Under the pieces are notes generated by a model. That model saw only the letters and a list, made by a program, of their open reading frames with translations, did no database searches and was not told the origin of the DNA. The translations under genes were made by a program, and so were the position numbers. From the IMG/VR virus record IMGVR_UViG_3300025102_000329, positions 1 through 22,171 of that record: a DNA stretch of 22,171 bases, one strand, 5' to 3'. This DNA comes from a virus. Shown piece after piece: positions 20,556-22,171 of this stretch. Within the stretch, counting starts at the first letter, position 1. Each line of letters opens with the position of its first letter.

Positions 20556-21839
20556 ATGTCTCGGTTCGGTCTCAGCTTAGGTCTAACTACGGGTAGTCCG
20601 CTATCCCCATTCGACCCCTTATCCCTCAACCCGATCCTTGCGTTTGAGGCGAGTAGGTCAATGCTGGCGGCTGGTGGTGGGGCAGCAGGGAACCTCGACC
20701 TCGTCGCCACTCTGGATAACCTCGTTAGTGGTGGAGTGGATGCGACTCAGACTACAGCGACTTATCAACCCCGCGCACACGTTCCAGTAGGAGGCGGTCA
20801 TCTGTATCTCCCCTCTGCCAGTGGTAATTCGGCAAGCGTCACGTTCCCCTCTATTGCAGCCTCCGAAGATTTTGTGCTCGAAATGGATGTCTATCTGGAG
20901 TCTGCAACAAGCTTTCATCTTGTTTCTGGAGCGGCGTCTGAAAGTAGACTAGCCGTTCATAACGGGTATTTTTACTTTTCCCATAACGAATTTCAAGCGT
21001 TGTCCTCGTCTATAGCTACTGGAGCCTCTACCTTAACTGTTGAGCGAAGTGGCAGCACGATAACCCTTAAACAAGACGGCGTTACCAAAGCGACGAAATC
21101 TTCTGGTGTCTCGGATAATTCTTACGCATTTACGCACCTCTCATTCAACCAGCAATACACCACTTCAATCCTTGGCATAAACGGCCACATCAGGACAGCC
21201 ACGCTCTCCGTTGCCGGAACTGAAGAGCTGAATATTGATTTTAGCAACGCCACACATGGCGCGTCATCCTTCGTTTGCTCCACGGGACAGACGGTTTCCA
21301 TCAACAAATCCGGTCTCGATCCTGCAACCATTATTCGACGGCCTGTAGCCCGATTCGATGGCGTTGATAATTACATTAGTGGAACTTTTGGCGCAGATGT
21401 TAATACCGCTCATGCGTTCATTAAGTTTGCTGTAAATGGAGACACTTTCAATAACACGGCTCCAACAACCCTTGCTTTGTATCGCACACAACACTGGGAG
21501 ACAAACGCTGCCATCCTATACTCCGGCAACGGCACTACAGGCACGAACGGTAGGACATTTATCGCCACTACTGTTATGTCTCAGTCAGGTAAATGGAACG
21601 ACGATAACGGAACGATAGTCGCGGAAATCAGTATCTCTGACGGTGCTCATTTTTCAAAGATCGACAACGCTTCCCTCCAGACGGATAGCAGGGCGTATTC
21701 TCTAAACGCGAGCAAATTCCGCATTGGTGCGGGGTCAACAAGTGGTCACGCCCCGATTGACGTTGAGCAGATTTACCTTTTCGACCGAGTTCTCTCTGAT
21801 ACCGAATCAGCTAAAATGTATAACTACGTCAGTAAATAA
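20556..21839 (+). CDS. Virion protein with likely lectin-like (LamG/concanavalin) domains (427 aa)
   Basis: This protein is rich in beta strands and small residues. Two regions look like concanavalin/LamG-type beta sandwiches. The first is at about residues 75-230, with F-V-L-E-M-D-V-Y-L-E, S-G-S-T-I-T-L-K-Q-D-G-V-T-K-A and Y-A-F-T-H-L-S-F. The second is at about 265-425, beginning V-A-R-F-D-G-V-D-N-Y-I and ending I-E-Q-I-Y-L-F-D-R-V-L-S-D-T-E-S-A-K-M-Y-N-Y-like, the classical LamG end. Such proteins often bind carbohydrate on the host surface as part of tail fibres or spikes. The domain call is from pattern and not certain. Its stop overlaps the next ATG (TAATG). Confidence 0.72.
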   Translation: MSRFGLSLGLTTGSPLSPFDPLSLNPILAFEASRSMLAAGGGAAGNLDLVATLDNLVSGGVDATQTTATYQPRAHVPVGGGHLYLPSASGNSASVTFPSIAASEDFVLEMDVYLESATSFHLVSGAASESRLAVHNGYFYFSHNEFQALSSSIATGASTLTVERSGSTITLKQDGVTKATKSSGVSDNSYAFTHLSFNQQYTTSILGINGHIRTATLSVAGTEELNIDFSNATHGASSFVCSTGQTVSINKSGLDPATIIRRPVARFDGVDNYISGTFGADVNTAHAFIKFAVNGDTFNNTAPTTLALYRTQHWETNAAILYSGNGTTGTNGRTFIATTVMSQSGKWNDDNGTIVAEISISDGAHFSKIDNASLQTDSRAYSLNASKFRIGAGSTSGHAPIDVEQIYLFDRVLSDTESAKMYNYVSK

Positions 21840-22171
21840 TGAACGAAGAAGAAACCCCCTTGACTGAACTTGAGCAAGACCAACTTAACACTGGCTTTTT
21901 CTTTTTCCTCGCCACACCGGAAGTTTACCCTACGCTGTCTGGCTACGTGGACAACTCGCGTGGTTTTCCTATTTCAGGTGAAAAAGCATCTACGCTTAGA
22001 GGTATCCCGCCAGCCGAAGAACTCATGACTACCACCGATGGAAGTGGACAGCTAATGCTTCAACTTTCTCACTGGAGAGTTACCTCTGATGACCTCGCCG
22101 TCCTTGAGCCATACATCGATCAAGGAGACGTATCCATCGTCACGGAGTTGGAATGGCTTTCTGTTAGACCT
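21839..22171 (+). CDS. Partial hypothetical virion-region protein (cut by window edge)
   Basis: The ATG at 21839 overlaps the stop of the upstream gene (TAATG). It opens a frame of at least 111 codons that runs off the right edge. It starts MNEEETPLTELEQDQLNTGF, then FFFFLATPEVYPTLSGYV. No family is recognised. The reading frame is uninterrupted and codon use matches the neighbouring phage genes, so it is probably real. It belongs to the same operon as the 427-aa protein. Confidence 0.65.
   Translation, partial: MNEEETPLTELEQDQLNTGFFFFLATPEVYPTLSGYVDNSRGFPISGEKASTLRGIPPAEELMTTTDGSGQLMLQLSHWRVTSDDLAVLEPYIDQGDVSIVTELEWLSVRP

Overview
The window looks like part of the genome of an uncultured tailed double-stranded DNA bacteriophage (Caudoviricetes), most likely podovirus-like and aquatic. 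A portal, a scaffold-like protein and a major capsid protein lie in standard order. They are followed by small head/neck-type proteins, a collagen-like and beta-repeat tail fibre, and further virion proteins of the kind seen in marine metagenomic phages. No terminase large subunit, DNA polymerase, integrase or lysis gene is visible, so this is only part of the genome. Almost no gene has a Shine-Dalgarno sequence. Starts are instead preceded by A-rich leaders, or overlap the previous stop as ATGA or TAATG. This would fit a host that relies little on Shine-Dalgarno pairing, such as Bacteroidota, but the host cannot be identified. The Ser-rich linkers recall Verrucomicrobiota/Planctomycetota-type phage proteins, which is only an impression.

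Layout. Positions 1-2425 form a leftward operon of small, tightly overlapping genes. One is a complete metallophosphoesterase and one has a GrpE-like sequence pattern; the rest are unrecognised. A sigma70-like leftward promoter lies at 2451-2479. Positions 2480-2724 are a divergent control region with a 24-bp-period direct repeat and several palindromes. Positions 2725-4152 hold three rightward genes of unknown function with two good intrinsic terminators. Positions 4162-4363 hold two copies of a strongly AT-rich palindromic element, followed by a protein with two NUMOD4-like modules.

The head module runs from 4811 to about 10505: promoter, portal, small protein, scaffold-like protein, terminator, capsid promoter with repeated leader, major capsid protein, and a small virion protein between two hairpins. 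From 10521 to 16098 come a protein with a Lys-Pro-Ala/Glu repeat, small neck/tail-type proteins, the tail fibre, and three structural proteins. The last two of these carry hexanucleotide-encoded poly-Ser and Ser-Asp linkers.

A sugar cassette is inserted at 16095-19302. It holds three glycosyltransferase-like genes, a UDP-galactopyranose mutase, and the decayed 5' end of a GDP-mannose 4,6-dehydratase gene. The section from about 17480 to 19255 is much more AT-rich than the rest, which points to recent acquisition. Virion genes resume at 19334, apparently from a promoter lying in the dehydratase remnant, and run off the right edge.

The most interesting reading is that the glycosyltransferases modify the phage's own Ser/Ser-Asp-rich virion proteins. 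The first of them overlaps the Ser-Asp-repeat gene by 4 bp. A second theme is translation initiation: three well-formed promoters place the expected transcription start on, or one to two bases from, the ATG, suggesting leaderless mRNAs.
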